A stretch of DNA of 64,000 nucleotides from Sphingomonadales bacterium (GCA_016872115.1 VHBC01000009.1:20189-84188), one strand, 5' to 3'; shown: positions 9,237-18,611, counted from the stretch's first letter. Program-made: numbers and translations. Notes: generated by a model not told the origin, from the sequence alone.

Positions 9237-9752
9237 ATGAAAAAGATTTTACTTGTTTTCGCTTTGTCAACTTCAGTTTTGGGTTTTGCTCAAAAAGGTA
9301 AAATGGGCGTACAATTCAATGCAGGAGCACACCTACTCAGCGAAGCTGGTACAGGTCTATGCTTCAATACAGCACTAACCTACAACTTTGTACCAAGCTT
9401 TGGTCTTAAATTAGATGGCGGTTTAGACCTCGTTGGTAATGACAACCTCAACCGACTTGGTTTACAGCTCAACCTCAATGTGGTTGCTTTAGCCAATAAA
9501 GATGCCAAATTTGGTTTAGAACTGCACGGAGGGGCTGCCTTACTCAACAACGGAAATTTCTTATTTAATGATACTTATTTACTCCGCGGAGACGACATGG
9601 TTGCCATTATGGCAGGCATCACCCCAAGCTATCGCATTTCCGATCATGTGCGAATCTTACTAGATGCAACCTATATGCCCAAGCTTTATAAAATTGACGG
9701 CAGCATCACTAAATACATGAACGCAACTGTAGGTGTTGCCTACAATTTCTAA
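9237..9752 (+). CDS. Small outer-membrane beta-barrel protein
   Basis: A 171-residue protein. I place the start at 9237, where a signal peptide begins (MKKILLVFALSTSVLGFAQ); an in-frame upstream ATG at 9078 would add 53 residues without homology character, drawn from the decayed tail of the previous gene. After cleavage the chain alternates hydrophobic and polar residues with Gly/Asn turns (LGLQLNLNVVALANKDAKFGLELHGGAALLNNG), ends in an aromatic residue (GVAYNF), and looks like an 8-strand outer-membrane barrel. No ligand or enzyme motif. A strong terminator follows at 9772. Confidence 0.8.
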   Translation: MKKILLVFALSTSVLGFAQKGKMGVQFNAGAHLLSEAGTGLCFNTALTYNFVPSFGLKLDGGLDLVGNDNLNRLGLQLNLNVVALANKDAKFGLELHGGAALLNNGNFLFNDTYLLRGDDMVAIMAGITPSYRISDHVRILLDATYMPKLYKIDGSITKYMNATVGVAYNF

Positions 9753-9771
9753 AGCGTTTTCAACTCATTAT

Positions 9772-9803
9772 AAAAGGACGAATAAATTCGTCCTTTTTTT
9801 TTT
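9772..9803. terminator. Intrinsic terminator between convergent genes
   Basis: An 11-bp perfect stem (AAAAGGACGAA / TTCGTCCTTTT) with loop TAAA, followed by a 10-base T tract on the plus strand. On the minus strand the other arm ends in four T, so it may also stop the operon that ends at 9808. Confidence 0.88.
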
Positions 9804-9807
9804 GACT

Positions 9808-10524
9808 TTAAGATTCTTTATCCAAAATAGAATTGGCCTCCTTGGTTTTTTGCAGTGCTGTAAAATAAAGAACCAAACTGATTAATAGAAGCACATGCGA
9901 AAAATCATTGCGGTCAAACCATTGATGTAAGTTGATTTTTTTATTTTGAATCAAGCCACTTGGTAGTAATAAAAGCGCAGCAATCCATAAGAATCTGTAC
10001 CCAGAATGGATTTGGCGTTGGTAGCGGATGCCAACTATGACCAGTGAAAAAATTAAGCCAATACCACTTATTAAAGTGGGGATAAATAATCCTTTGCTTT
10101 GGTCAAAGGATAAGTCAACTCTCCAAAAAACAAGCAATTCTAAAGTAAAACCAATACCAAGAAGGAGTAGCGCACTTTTTTCAAAGATTTCTTTTTGTTT
10201 GACATTTGGCCATAAACTGAGCATGCCTTTTGTTAAAAAATAAGTGGCAACCATGCCAAGTAACCAAGATGGATATTTACCCCAAAGTCCCAAGTAATTG
10301 TACAAGAGATGACCAAAGCCACCAAATAGAAAACTCCAGCCAAATACGAGGTAGAAACGTCTCCAATTGGAATAAAAGTCGTTTTGCGGGTAATTGGTTT
10401 TGATTTTAGCGGCTAAAAAGAGAGCCGTTGAAAAAAGAATGAGGTCGCCAATCAAGGCGTTTGGCTCGAGTAAATCAAGTCCGGCAAATTGCCACTCAAT
10501 TTTAGGGTAATCTTGACCAATCAT
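9808..10524 (-). CDS. Multi-pass membrane protein of unknown function
   Basis: A 238-residue protein with about seven hydrophobic segments (for example LILFSTALFLAA, LVFGWSFLFGGFGHLLY, LISGIGLIFSLVIVGI, VLLLISLVLYFTAL). Conserved-looking His and Trp residues sit near segment ends (FGHLLYNYLGLWGKYPSW, HQWFDRNDFSH), which can indicate a metal- or lipid-handling membrane enzyme, but I do not recognise a catalytic motif. It is the last gene of a minus-strand operon and its ATG overlaps the stop of the short-chain dehydrogenase (4 bases). It may belong to the poorly described DUF6962-like membrane proteins; this is a guess. Confidence 0.7.
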   Translation of the reverse strand: MIGQDYPKIEWQFAGLDLLEPNALIGDLILFSTALFLAAKIKTNYPQNDFYSNWRRFYLVFGWSFLFGGFGHLLYNYLGLWGKYPSWLLGMVATYFLTKGMLSLWPNVKQKEIFEKSALLLLGIGFTLELLVFWRVDLSFDQSKGLFIPTLISGIGLIFSLVIVGIRYQRQIHSGYRFLWIAALLLLPSGLIQNKKINLHQWFDRNDFSHVLLLISLVLYFTALQKTKEANSILDKES

Positions 10525-11339
10525 TTACTATTTGCTTCGAATTTGTGCAAGTTGGCTCTGAGGATACGCTCAACAAGTACCGGGGAAATGCGATTTAAAA
10601 TACTATTGAGCTTACCAATAAGTGTTTGTGTTTTTTTATATTTTCTTCTTTCAAGTAATGCCAAACAATCTTGGGCTACTTGATCCATAGTTAAAACTTT
10701 ACCTTTTTGGCGGCTTTCCAAAAGTTGTTTGCTGCCATCGGCTGCCACTACTTCTTTGTTGTGTACAATTTCTGTCATAGCTACTTGAAGCAAGCCAATG
10801 TGTATACTATTTTGAAATTCTTCTATGCGCAATGATTCTACAAAAGCGGTGAGGGCCATTTTTGATGCGCTATACGGACCTAACCCAGGCAAGCCATGTA
10901 TACCCGCTAAACTTGAAATAAAAACGATTTGCCCTTTGGATTGTCTTAATTGCGGCAAGGCATAATGTGTCGGATGCATGGTTCCAAAAACATTGCTCTT
11001 GAAAACTTGTTCTACAACGCTAGGGTGAAGATCTGCAACGTAGCCTCGACTAGAAATCCCTACGTTATTCACTAAAATATCAATTTGGTTAAATGATGCT
11101 ATTGTGAACGCAATGAGTGCTTTGGCTTGATCTGCATCGGCAACATCTCCACGAAAATAAACCACCTGTGCTTCGATTTGTTTCAATTCGTCTGCAACCT
11201 CCTTTAAACGCTGTTCATCGCGGCCGTTCAATACAACTCGGGCGCCTTCTTGAGCCAAAGCAAGCGCAATAGCGCGGCCTATACCGCGGCTCGAACCAGT
11301 AACAATAGCTACTTTATTTAGGAAGCGTTTTTTTGCCAT
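10521..11339 (-). CDS. Short-chain dehydrogenase/reductase
   Basis: A 272-residue cytoplasmic oxidoreductase of the classical SDR family. It has the cofactor motif TGSSRGIG at residues 14-21, the structural NNVG at 91-94, catalytic Ser142/143, and Y156-SAS-K160. Arg36/Asn38 after the second strand (VVLNGRD) hint at NADP preference. The C-terminal part ends with a basic tail (KYKKTQTLIGKLNSILNRISP) resembling SDRs acting on lipid-like substrates. The start overlaps the end of the CPBP gene by 22 bases. With the epimerase upstream this suggests a lipid or polyketide-like modification step, but the substrate is unknown. Confidence 0.9.
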   Translation of the reverse strand: MAKKRFLNKVAIVTGSSRGIGRAIALALAQEGARVVLNGRDEQRLKEVADELKQIEAQVVYFRGDVADADQAKALIAFTIASFNQIDILVNNVGISSRGYVADLHPSVVEQVFKSNVFGTMHPTHYALPQLRQSKGQIVFISSLAGIHGLPGLGPYSASKMALTAFVESLRIEEFQNSIHIGLLQVAMTEIVHNKEVVAADGSKQLLESRQKGKVLTMDQVAQDCLALLERRKYKKTQTLIGKLNSILNRISPVLVERILRANLHKFEANSK

Positions 11340-12079
11340 TTGCTGTAATGAATATCTGGGTGGTATTTAAGTGCTGTTAAGCTGTTGGTCCAGGCCATGA
11401 TGACATGAACAATAAATGCGATCCAAATATTGCCTGCCATTAGGGTAAGAATACAAAGTAAAAATCCAAGTGGAGCTGCTCCAATGGTTTCGTCGAGGCC
11501 TTTGGGAATGTGCGTTGCGGAATACAACGCAACATTGACGGCAATTGCTAACCAAATGCCATATGCTTCAACTAGAGGAAACAATAGAATGCCTCGAAAG
11601 AGCAATTCGTATCCAAATAAATAAACAACCCAACCAAATAAATTCAGTCGAAAAGTCTTGGTATCCCAGAGGCGTGCCCGAATTTGTGGGTAATTGACTA
11701 AATTTTTTGGTTTTTTGGCCGAGAATGCAGCGAGTGGAATTAAGATTGCAGCAAGTGCAATACACAGCACCAAATTAAACAGCAGCGTATCTGCTCTGAA
11801 ATTGAGCCCGTAATAGGCAAGGTCACGATTGGGTTCAGTTGTCAACAAAAAGAGTAGTGGAAACAAACCCATACTCAAAAATCCGACCCATTTGGTCATG
11901 TAAATAAAGCGCAACCAAGCGGTATCGTGGTTGTATTTTGAAAAATAGTAGGCTTTGATTTTTTCGGATTTAGAAATAAACCAAAAAACGACAAACCCAA
12001 TTAAAGCTAGGTAAATAGGAGCAATTCCGCCTGACAGACTTGGTATTTGGTCAAAAGGAAGTTTCAAATAGGTGAACAT
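11318..12079 (-). CDS. CPBP-family-like intramembrane protein
   Basis: A 253-residue protein with about eight membrane segments and an ABI/CPBP-like core. Motif 1 reads Y157-E158-LLF-R162, motif 2 has H190 (SATH), motif 3 has H225 and N232 (VHVIMAWTN). In active Rce1-type proteases motif 1 is EExxxR and the first Glu is the catalytic one; here that position is Tyr. This may mean a non-proteolytic role or a divergent active site. It sits between an epimerase (5 bases upstream) and an SDR (overlapping), an operon that does not itself suggest proteolysis. Confidence 0.78.
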   Translation of the reverse strand: MFTYLKLPFDQIPSLSGGIAPIYLALIGFVVFWFISKSEKIKAYYFSKYNHDTAWLRFIYMTKWVGFLSMGLFPLLFLLTTEPNRDLAYYGLNFRADTLLFNLVLCIALAAILIPLAAFSAKKPKNLVNYPQIRARLWDTKTFRLNLFGWVVYLFGYELLFRGILLFPLVEAYGIWLAIAVNVALYSATHIPKGLDETIGAAPLGFLLCILTLMAGNIWIAFIVHVIMAWTNSLTALKYHPDIHYSKWQKNAS

Positions 12080-12084
12080 GTCGT

Positions 12085-13080
12085 TTATTTTGGTAGGTAG
12101 CCATTCGCTTTATACCAAGAGATACAGTCGGAAATTGCAGTCTCAATTGGAGTGCTTGGTAGTAGCAGTTCGGTGCGGGCCTTTTGAGGATTATAAAATT
12201 GTTTAACACTTGCCATCTTGGCCATTGAATAACTCAATTTCGGAGTGCTTTTGGTAAGTCTAGCTAAAATAGAATTGAAAGCTCCAACTAATTTGATAAG
12301 AAACTCTGGAAATTGTTTGACTTTAAAGGGTTGTTCAAATACGACTGCAGCTCTCTTGAAAATTTCTCTATAATAGAGGTTTTCATTACCCACAATATAA
12401 CATTCCCCTTCTCTGCCCATATGTAAAGCATTGACTGTTGCCACGGCTACATCTTTGGAGTAAACAAAATTTTTGCCTCCGCCTGCATAGCCGGGTAGTT
12501 TGTTTTTATAGAGCTCCAAAAACATACGTCCGGAGGTGGGGCCCGAATCAAAAGGACCAATCATGTAGGTCGGATTAACTAATATGACTGGAAATTGTTC
12601 TTTTTGGTATTTATCGAGCAAAAAACATTGCGCTTGGTATTTGCTGTCCATATAGTCCATTTTGAACTGATAACCAGTATAAGGTTGGTTTTCGTCACCT
12701 GGCGCTGTTTTAGTACCATGATTGAACGAATTGGCCGTGCCAATTTGCACCATTCGGTTAATTTGGTGTTTTTGTGCAGCAGCTGTTATGTTTTTGACGC
12801 CCTGTAGATTAACAGCATAAAGACTTTCGAGTCTTCTTGGCCAGATAGTGGTGAGGGCGGCAATATTGATGACGTACTGACAGCCTGCAATGGCTTGGTC
12901 CAAAAATTGGGTATCGAGGATATTTCCTTCTATAATTTCAATAGGTAAGTCGGCTAAAACATTGTGGCTTGATCCTGGTAAAATTTGTGCTCGAACTTGA
13001 AAGCCTTGAGATAGCGCTTCTCTTGTTACACTTGCACCAAGCATGCCATTGGCGCCGGTAATAAAAACTATTTTTGACAT
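12085..13080 (-). CDS. NAD-dependent epimerase/dehydratase family protein
   Basis: A 331-residue extended-SDR protein. I start it at the ATG at 13078-13080 because the next residues are the Rossmann strand itself (SKIVFITGANGMLG, cofactor loop 9-15); the longer reading from 13179 runs back into nuoN and has no matching character. The active-site pair is Y143-x3-K147 (YMDSK). The best family match in style is the dihydroflavonol reductase/3-beta-HSD-like group (NPTYMIGPFDSGPTSG). It opens a four-gene operon with its own TATCTTTG promoter box at 13100-13107. The substrate is not known. Confidence 0.88.
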   Translation of the reverse strand: MSKIVFITGANGMLGASVTREALSQGFQVRAQILPGSSHNVLADLPIEIIEGNILDTQFLDQAIAGCQYVINIAALTTIWPRRLESLYAVNLQGVKNITAAAQKHQINRMVQIGTANSFNHGTKTAPGDENQPYTGYQFKMDYMDSKYQAQCFLLDKYQKEQFPVILVNPTYMIGPFDSGPTSGRMFLELYKNKLPGYAGGGKNFVYSKDVAVATVNALHMGREGECYIVGNENLYYREIFKRAAVVFEQPFKVKQFPEFLIKLVGAFNSILARLTKSTPKLSYSMAKMASVKQFYNPQKARTELLLPSTPIETAISDCISWYKANGYLPK

Positions 13081-13099
13081 GTATTCAATCAAATAAAAG

Positions 13100-13107
13100 C
13101 AAAGATA
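13100..13107 (-). promoter_or_regulatory. Promoter -7 element of the epimerase operon
   Basis: TATCTTTG on the minus strand, exact TAnnTTTG, 19 bases before the ATG at 13080. A TTG lies 16 bases further upstream, a little closer than usual. It separates this operon from nuoN, whose stop is only a few bases away. Confidence 0.55.
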
Positions 13108-13111
13108 GTAT

Positions 13112-14443
13112 TTAAATAAGGTACAATGCTGTAATACTTGATATCGTTGTGAGCAAAAGAACAATGGTTTGTTCGGCACTCAATGCTTTTTTGACTTGCA
13201 CTTCGGGCTTTTTAAGTGCCAACATGAGCAGGCGCAAATACACAAAAGCACCAATTACAGATGCAATCAAGGCCAAAACAGCAGTGTAAGGAATGTGCGG
13301 TACGGCCGACCATAGTAACGAAAATTTACCAAAAAATCCAGCCAGAGGTGGAATGCCAGCCAATGAGAATAAAGCCAATACCAAAGCTGCGCCAACAAGT
13401 GGGTTTTTCCAAGCAATACCTTCCCAATTAGACAGGTCATCTGAATTTTGATCGGCAAACTCATTGATGGTGACAAGTGGAATAGTTGCAAAAGCATATG
13501 CAGCAACAAACAAAAAGATATTGCTGTTATGTATATCAGCAAGCGCAAAGAGCATTAGGCCTGCGTTGGCAATAGAAGAATAGGCAATTAGTCTCTTAAA
13601 AGAAGTTTGTTTCCAGGCTGTGATGTATCCATAAAACATGGAAAGTACAATGAGAAGACTGATGAGGTCGATCCAGTAGAAATAGGAATCTCTGAAAATT
13701 TGCCCGAAGACGTTTACGATCGCGTAAATCCCAGTGATTTTGACAACAGTAGACATATACATCAGCACTGCATTCGAAGCACCTTGGTAGACATCGGGAC
13801 CCCAAAAATGAAAAGGAACAGCTCCAATTTTAAAAGCGAATCCAGCGAGTAAAAAGAGACTGCCGATCATGGCCATTGGACTTTGCCAAATACCGATAGC
13901 AAGATTAGATTGAATTTCTACCAACTGAAAACTGCCTGTTGCGCCGTAAAGTAGTGCGATGCCAAATAACAAGATAGCAGAGGCAAAGGAACCCGTAAAA
14001 AAGTATTTTACAGCTGCTTCGGCTGAAAGTGCACTTCCTTTTTCAATACCAACTAATACGTATATCGGAATAGATAAAATTTCTAAACCAATAAAGAAAA
14101 GCATGAGGTCATTGGGTTGCGCCATCATGATAGCACCACACAAAGAGAAAAGCACCAAACTGAGGTAGTCACCGGTGTGTTCGTTTTCTTGGCGGTAGCG
14201 TTGATAACCTCCCCATATAGCAAGAAGTGTAACAATACAAAGCAAAATTACCACGGCACTTTGAGTTGGAATGTAAGCCGTATAAGCCGCCAAAGGCGAT
14301 GTGTATTGACCACGGAAATAGGCAGCAAGTGCCGCTCCGGTAAGACCAAGACTCGAGATAACCAAAGCGCTAAGCGGTTGTCGGCGCATGCCTACAAATA
14401 AACCGAGTAGTCCACTGATAAAAAGAATGACAATACTATCCAT
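13112..14443 (-). CDS. nuoN: NADH-quinone oxidoreductase subunit N
   Basis: A 443-residue antiporter-like membrane subunit of complex I, with roughly 14 helices. The lysine/glutamate proton path is visible (LEILSIPIYVLVGIEKGSALSAEAAVKYFFTGSFASA, KIGAVPFHFWGPDVYQGA). It is the last gene of the nuo operon, 8 bases after nuoM. NuoN, NuoM and NuoL are homologous pumps that move protons while electrons pass from NADH to quinone. The length is slightly below the E. coli protein (485), as in other Bacteroidota. Confidence 0.96.
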   Translation of the reverse strand: MDSIVILFISGLLGLFVGMRRQPLSALVISSLGLTGAALAAYFRGQYTSPLAAYTAYIPTQSAVVILLCIVTLLAIWGGYQRYRQENEHTGDYLSLVLFSLCGAIMMAQPNDLMLFFIGLEILSIPIYVLVGIEKGSALSAEAAVKYFFTGSFASAILLFGIALLYGATGSFQLVEIQSNLAIGIWQSPMAMIGSLFLLAGFAFKIGAVPFHFWGPDVYQGASNAVLMYMSTVVKITGIYAIVNVFGQIFRDSYFYWIDLISLLIVLSMFYGYITAWKQTSFKRLIAYSSIANAGLMLFALADIHNSNIFLFVAAYAFATIPLVTINEFADQNSDDLSNWEGIAWKNPLVGAALVLALFSLAGIPPLAGFFGKFSLLWSAVPHIPYTAVLALIASVIGAFVYLRLLMLALKKPEVQVKKALSAEQTIVLLLTTISSITALYLI

Positions 14444-14451
14444 GATACAAA

Positions 14452-15852
14452 TTAAAGGGTAGGTTGAGAAAGACTATGTGCAACGAAATCTGTAAGGCAT
14501 TGAGGTGACAATCCTAGGTATATAGCTGCAATGGAAAGAATAGCGAAAACGGTGATTTCCGACCAATGAAGATCTTCAAAAGATGTTACTTTGGTTGGTC
14601 CAAACATTGGGGCTTGGTAGGCCTTGAGCATATAAACGGCACCTAAGATGAGCGTGGCACTGGCTAAAATACCCGTCAGGTTGTGCGCGGCAAAAAGATC
14701 TTTAATCAAGAAAAACTCGCCTATAAAGCCGGCTGTGAACGGAACAGATAATGAAACGAAGGTGAGGACCCCAAACCAAAAAGCAAAACGCGGTGCAACT
14801 TTGGCAATACCGCCCAAACCTGTTAATTCTGCGGTACCAATACGGTGCTCGATAATACCTGCAGCTAAAAACAGTCCAATAGAGACAATACTGTGATTGA
14901 CAATTTGAACAACAGCAATCTGATTGGTTTCGCCGTTTTGTAGCATGAGCGCAGCGGCAATAAGACCCAAGTGGCTCAAAGACGCGTAAGCAAACAAAGT
15001 CTTGAGGTTATTTTGGCGAATGGCTATTATTGCCCCATAAATGATTCCAATCAAGCCCAATACGATAACCGGCCAACGCCAAAAATCAGTAGCAATACCA
15101 TTGAAAATGGGAAGTACCCATTTAAGTAAACCAAATAAGGCCATTTTTAGCATTATGGCCGAAAGCAACATGGTGCCAGCAACGGGCGCTTTGGTGTAAG
15201 TTTCAGCCTGCCAAGTATGAAAAGGAAAGAGCGGAATTTTAACGGCAAACGCCAGTAAAAAACCACCCATTAGCAAAGTACTTGTATTGCCGAGTGCATT
15301 TAGGTCGGCACTGAGTAAGCCTTCATAGGTTTGCTGATTGGTGGCATGCATCAGGCCAATAACAGCCAATAGCATGGCCAAAGAACCAAGTAAAGTATAT
15401 AGGAAGAATTGTAATATTGCACGCGGCTTTTCAAAGTTACCAAACCAATACAAAATAAGGAAAATAGGCAAAAGCGTCAATTCCCAAAACAGATAAAATC
15501 CAAGGATTGTATTGGTAGTGAAGATACCCAATAAGCCAAACTGCATAAGCAAAGCAAGCGCCGTAAAGCGTATGTCATGAACGAGTTCTCTTTTGAAATT
15601 GCTCAAAAAGACCAAAAAGAAAACTGCATTCGTCAATAGCATCATGGTAAAACCAAGACTATCAATAGAAAAACGTACAAAGCGCAGCCCAAGGTCAATT
15701 AATATGGGTTCGTTTGACTTGAAATAACAAACGGTAACTGCACTTAAAGTCAGGGTGCTTATTGTGGAAATCAGGCCAAAAATACGCGTGAAATTACTTG
15801 GTATCCACCAAGCAATTAGGCTAAAAATGAGGGGTAAGAGAATTAGTGCCAA
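14452..15852 (-). CDS. nuoM: NADH-quinone oxidoreductase subunit M
   Basis: A 466-residue antiporter-like subunit of the complex I membrane arm. The discontinuous-helix region and conserved charges are present (FYLFWELTLLPIFLILYWFG with the key Glu; KIPLFPFHTWQAETYTKAPVAG; FAYASLSHLGL). The gene starts inside the last codons of nuoL (10-base overlap) and precedes nuoN by 8 bases. Together with L and N it forms the distal proton-pumping module. Confidence 0.96.
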   Translation of the reverse strand: MALILLPLIFSLIAWWIPSNFTRIFGLISTISTLTLSAVTVCYFKSNEPILIDLGLRFVRFSIDSLGFTMMLLTNAVFFLVFLSNFKRELVHDIRFTALALLMQFGLLGIFTTNTILGFYLFWELTLLPIFLILYWFGNFEKPRAILQFFLYTLLGSLAMLLAVIGLMHATNQQTYEGLLSADLNALGNTSTLLMGGFLLAFAVKIPLFPFHTWQAETYTKAPVAGTMLLSAIMLKMALFGLLKWVLPIFNGIATDFWRWPVIVLGLIGIIYGAIIAIRQNNLKTLFAYASLSHLGLIAAALMLQNGETNQIAVVQIVNHSIVSIGLFLAAGIIEHRIGTAELTGLGGIAKVAPRFAFWFGVLTFVSLSVPFTAGFIGEFFLIKDLFAAHNLTGILASATLILGAVYMLKAYQAPMFGPTKVTSFEDLHWSEITVFAILSIAAIYLGLSPQCLTDFVAHSLSQPTL

Positions 15853-17771
15853 ACCGAAAGTTTTAGAATATAATATGCAACAAAAGTGATCAGACCAAAA
15901 ACCATCCAGAAGAGATAGTTACTCAAGAAACCTGTTTGCCATTTGCGGCTGAGATTCGCTGTATTGAGCACGCCGTCAGCGAGCGCATAGACGCCGTTTC
16001 GGAGCATTTGAATATCAATGACCTTCCCGGCAAAGTCGGAAAGTGCAAGTAATGGTTTGACAAAAATGCTGTTGTAGATTTCATCTACGTATAGCTTTTG
16101 TGCCGAAAGGCGTTCCCAGCCATTTTGCGCCTCATCAGCTTTCGCAATGTTGCCTTTTTTAGAATAGGTGAGGTATGCCCATGCGAATGCGCCAATTGCA
16201 ATAGTACTGGCGAAAATCATAAGGGCCATAGACGTGGTAAACGGTAGGTGGGCGTTGTGTACTTGATCCAAGCCCATAGTTCCATGACTCAGGTAGTGGT
16301 CAAACCAATGTGCTGCATTCTTGAAAAACAGTCCAGGTAAATTGAGCAAGCCTCCAAAAACAGAAAGCACAGCCAATACAATTAGCGGTAGGGTCATAGA
16401 AGTACCGCTCTCATGAACTTTGCTTTTTAGGGTGTCGCCACCACGGAACGTGCCATGAAAAGTTAGAAAATAAAGTCGGAACATATAAACGGCGGTCATG
16501 GTAACAGCAAGTACCAAAACCACATAAATTGTTGGGTTGTGGTGAAGGGCTTGCGCCATGATTTCGTCTTTGGAGAAAAATCCAGATAAAAATGGAATTC
16601 CTGCAATGGCCATAGTGCCAATCAAAAATGTAAAATGTGTAATGGGCATCAGTTTGGCCAAACCACCCATTTGGCGAATGTCCTGTTCTTCGTGCATTCC
16701 GTGAATAACTGAGCCAGAGCCCAAAAAGAGTAGGGCTTTGAAGAAGGCGTGGGTGGTCACGTGAAACAAAGCTACGCTGTACGCACCGAATCCGAGCGCT
16801 ACAAACATGAGACCCAGCTGAGAAACTGTAGAGTAGGCAAGCACTTTTTTAATGTCGTTTTGTCTGAGCGCCATAAAAGCGGCTAGGAGGGTGGTTGCCA
16901 AACCAATGTACATGATGATATCTTTGGTAGCTGGGGCCAATTCGAAAAGGAAATTAGATCGAACTGTGAGGTAAATACCCGCGGTTACCATGGTTGCGGC
17001 GTGAATGAGTGCCGATACAGGTGTTGGCCCAGCCATAGCATCAGGGAGCCAAGTAAATAATGGAATTTGCGCACTTTTTCCGGTGGCGGCAATAAATAAA
17101 CACAAGGTAATGAAGAAAAGTGCACTTCCTTGTAAAACAGCGTTGTCTTGTAGGGCTTTGCCAATTCGGAGAAATTCCAAAGTTTGAAATTGACCAATGA
17201 GCATAAAAAGAGCCAATAATAGACCGACATCGCCAATGCGGTTCATGATAAAAGCTTTGCGCCCGGCTAAACTGTTAGCTTCACCCTTTTGCGCATCGTT
17301 GTAATGGAAGCTGATCAAGAGATAAGAGCACATCCCGACGCCTTCCCAACCGAAAAAGAGTACAAAGTAGTTTGAACCCAAAACCAGTATGAGCATCGAG
17401 AAAATGAAAAGGTTCAAATAGGTAAAAAACTTGTGGTATCCTTCGTCGTGGCTCATGTAGCCCATTGAAAAAAGGTGGATTAAGGAACCTATTCCCGTAA
17501 TTATGAGTGTCATCCAAATAGAAAGAGCGTCAATCTGAAAAGAGGCATTGATGCGCAAGCCATCGAAATCTATTATATTGAACAGTTTCACAATTTGGGT
17601 GCCGTGCAATCCAGAAAAGAGGGTGGTGGCCAATAAAAATGCGATAAAAACCACACCTGTAGCAAGTCCGCCTACAAAAGCCTTTGGCAATTTTTTCCCA
17701 AACACGCCGTTAATGGCGAAGCCAATGAGCGGCAGGGCAAGTATGAATAAAAGAGTCAGGTCTTTAGCCAT
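15843..17771 (-). CDS. nuoL: NADH-quinone oxidoreductase subunit L
   Basis: A 642-residue membrane subunit, the largest of the antiporter-like pumps. Conserved signatures include FGWEGVGMCSYLLISFHY, IPLFTWLPDAMAGPTPVSALIHAATMVTAGIYL, and LAYSTVSQLGLMFVALG. The C-terminal ~120 residues contain the long lateral helix and final membrane anchor that clamp NuoM and NuoN. It follows nuoK by two bases. It sits at the far end of the membrane arm of complex I. Confidence 0.97.
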   Translation of the reverse strand: MAKDLTLLFILALPLIGFAINGVFGKKLPKAFVGGLATGVVFIAFLLATTLFSGLHGTQIVKLFNIIDFDGLRINASFQIDALSIWMTLIITGIGSLIHLFSMGYMSHDEGYHKFFTYLNLFIFSMLILVLGSNYFVLFFGWEGVGMCSYLLISFHYNDAQKGEANSLAGRKAFIMNRIGDVGLLLALFMLIGQFQTLEFLRIGKALQDNAVLQGSALFFITLCLFIAATGKSAQIPLFTWLPDAMAGPTPVSALIHAATMVTAGIYLTVRSNFLFELAPATKDIIMYIGLATTLLAAFMALRQNDIKKVLAYSTVSQLGLMFVALGFGAYSVALFHVTTHAFFKALLFLGSGSVIHGMHEEQDIRQMGGLAKLMPITHFTFLIGTMAIAGIPFLSGFFSKDEIMAQALHHNPTIYVVLVLAVTMTAVYMFRLYFLTFHGTFRGGDTLKSKVHESGTSMTLPLIVLAVLSVFGGLLNLPGLFFKNAAHWFDHYLSHGTMGLDQVHNAHLPFTTSMALMIFASTIAIGAFAWAYLTYSKKGNIAKADEAQNGWERLSAQKLYVDEIYNSIFVKPLLALSDFAGKVIDIQMLRNGVYALADGVLNTANLSRKWQTGFLSNYLFWMVFGLITFVAYYILKLSVWH

Positions 17772-17773
17772 GA

Positions 17774-18097
17774 TTAGTTTTTAAGTTGGTTGTACATGTC
17801 AATATCGATAGACTTGAGGTTGCGGTAAGCCATAATGATAATGGAGAGTCCGACAGTTGCCTCGGCGGCTGCTACCACCATGGTGAAAAAGACAAAAATT
17901 TGCGCATCGCCATTACCGTAGTAGGTGGAAAAAGTTACGAGCATGAGATTGACTGCATTGAGCATCAATTCGATGCACATCAACAGAACGATCATATTTT
18001 TGCGCGTCATGGCGCCAATTGCGCCAATGGTGAAGAGGGCAAAAGACACAAATAAGTAGAAGTCGAGAGAAGTCCCGATGCTAGAGGCTGCTTGCAT
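17774..18097 (-). CDS. nuoK: NADH-quinone oxidoreductase subunit K
   Basis: A 107-residue protein with three membrane helices, the usual size. The two helix-embedded Glu residues of the proton channel are present (LLMCIELMLNAVNLM and VAAAEATVGLSIII). It lies one base after nuoJ and two before nuoL. MrpC-like subunits look similar but the full nuo setting settles the call. Confidence 0.96.
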   Translation of the reverse strand: MQAASSIGTSLDFYLFVSFALFTIGAIGAMTRKNMIVLLMCIELMLNAVNLMLVTFSTYYGNGDAQIFVFFTMVVAAAEATVGLSIIIMAYRNLKSIDIDMYNQLKN

Positions 18098-18098
18098 G

Positions 18099-18611
18099 TT
18101 ATTCGATGATTTGTTTTTCGCGTTTGGCTAAAAGGATGGCCCCAACCATTGCGGCAATAAATAAAATGGAGGTCAATTCAAATGCGACCACATATTTGGT
18201 AAAAAGTAAATTACCTAGTTCTTTGACCAAACCAATTTGGTTGTCTTGATGGCGATAAGATTGACCTAAGATAAGCGTTTCTTTGAGCGCGGTGATGAGC
18301 ACCAGAAATAAAGATCCACCTGCAATAAAAGCAGCGAATTGTGCTCCTATGGTGGTAGTGGGTTCTACTTCTTTGTTTAGGTTGAGCAACATCAATACAA
18401 AAAGGAATAAAACCATAATGGCACCTGCATAGACAATCATATTGACTATTGCCAAAAATTGGGCATTCATCATGATGTACATCGATGTGATGAAAAAGAA
18501 CGTTACCACGAGGTAAATGACGCTCCGGACAGGATGCTTACTAAGCACAACCATGAGGGCAGATGCAAGTGTAAGACTACCGAGAATAATGGAAATGATT
18601 TGCAAACTCAT
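18099..18611 (-). CDS. nuoJ: NADH-quinone oxidoreductase subunit J
   Basis: A 170-residue subunit with five predicted helices. The third-helix signature is present (AIVNMIVYAGAIMVLFLFVLMLLNL), including the Tyr-Ala-Gly-Ala turn of the pi-bulge that couples quinone reduction to pumping. The start overlaps nuoI by four bases (ATGA). Confidence 0.96.
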   Translation of the reverse strand: MSLQIISIILGSLTLASALMVVLSKHPVRSVIYLVVTFFFITSMYIMMNAQFLAIVNMIVYAGAIMVLFLFVLMLLNLNKEVEPTTTIGAQFAAFIAGGSLFLVLITALKETLILGQSYRHQDNQIGLVKELGNLLFTKYVVAFELTSILFIAAMVGAILLAKREKQIIE

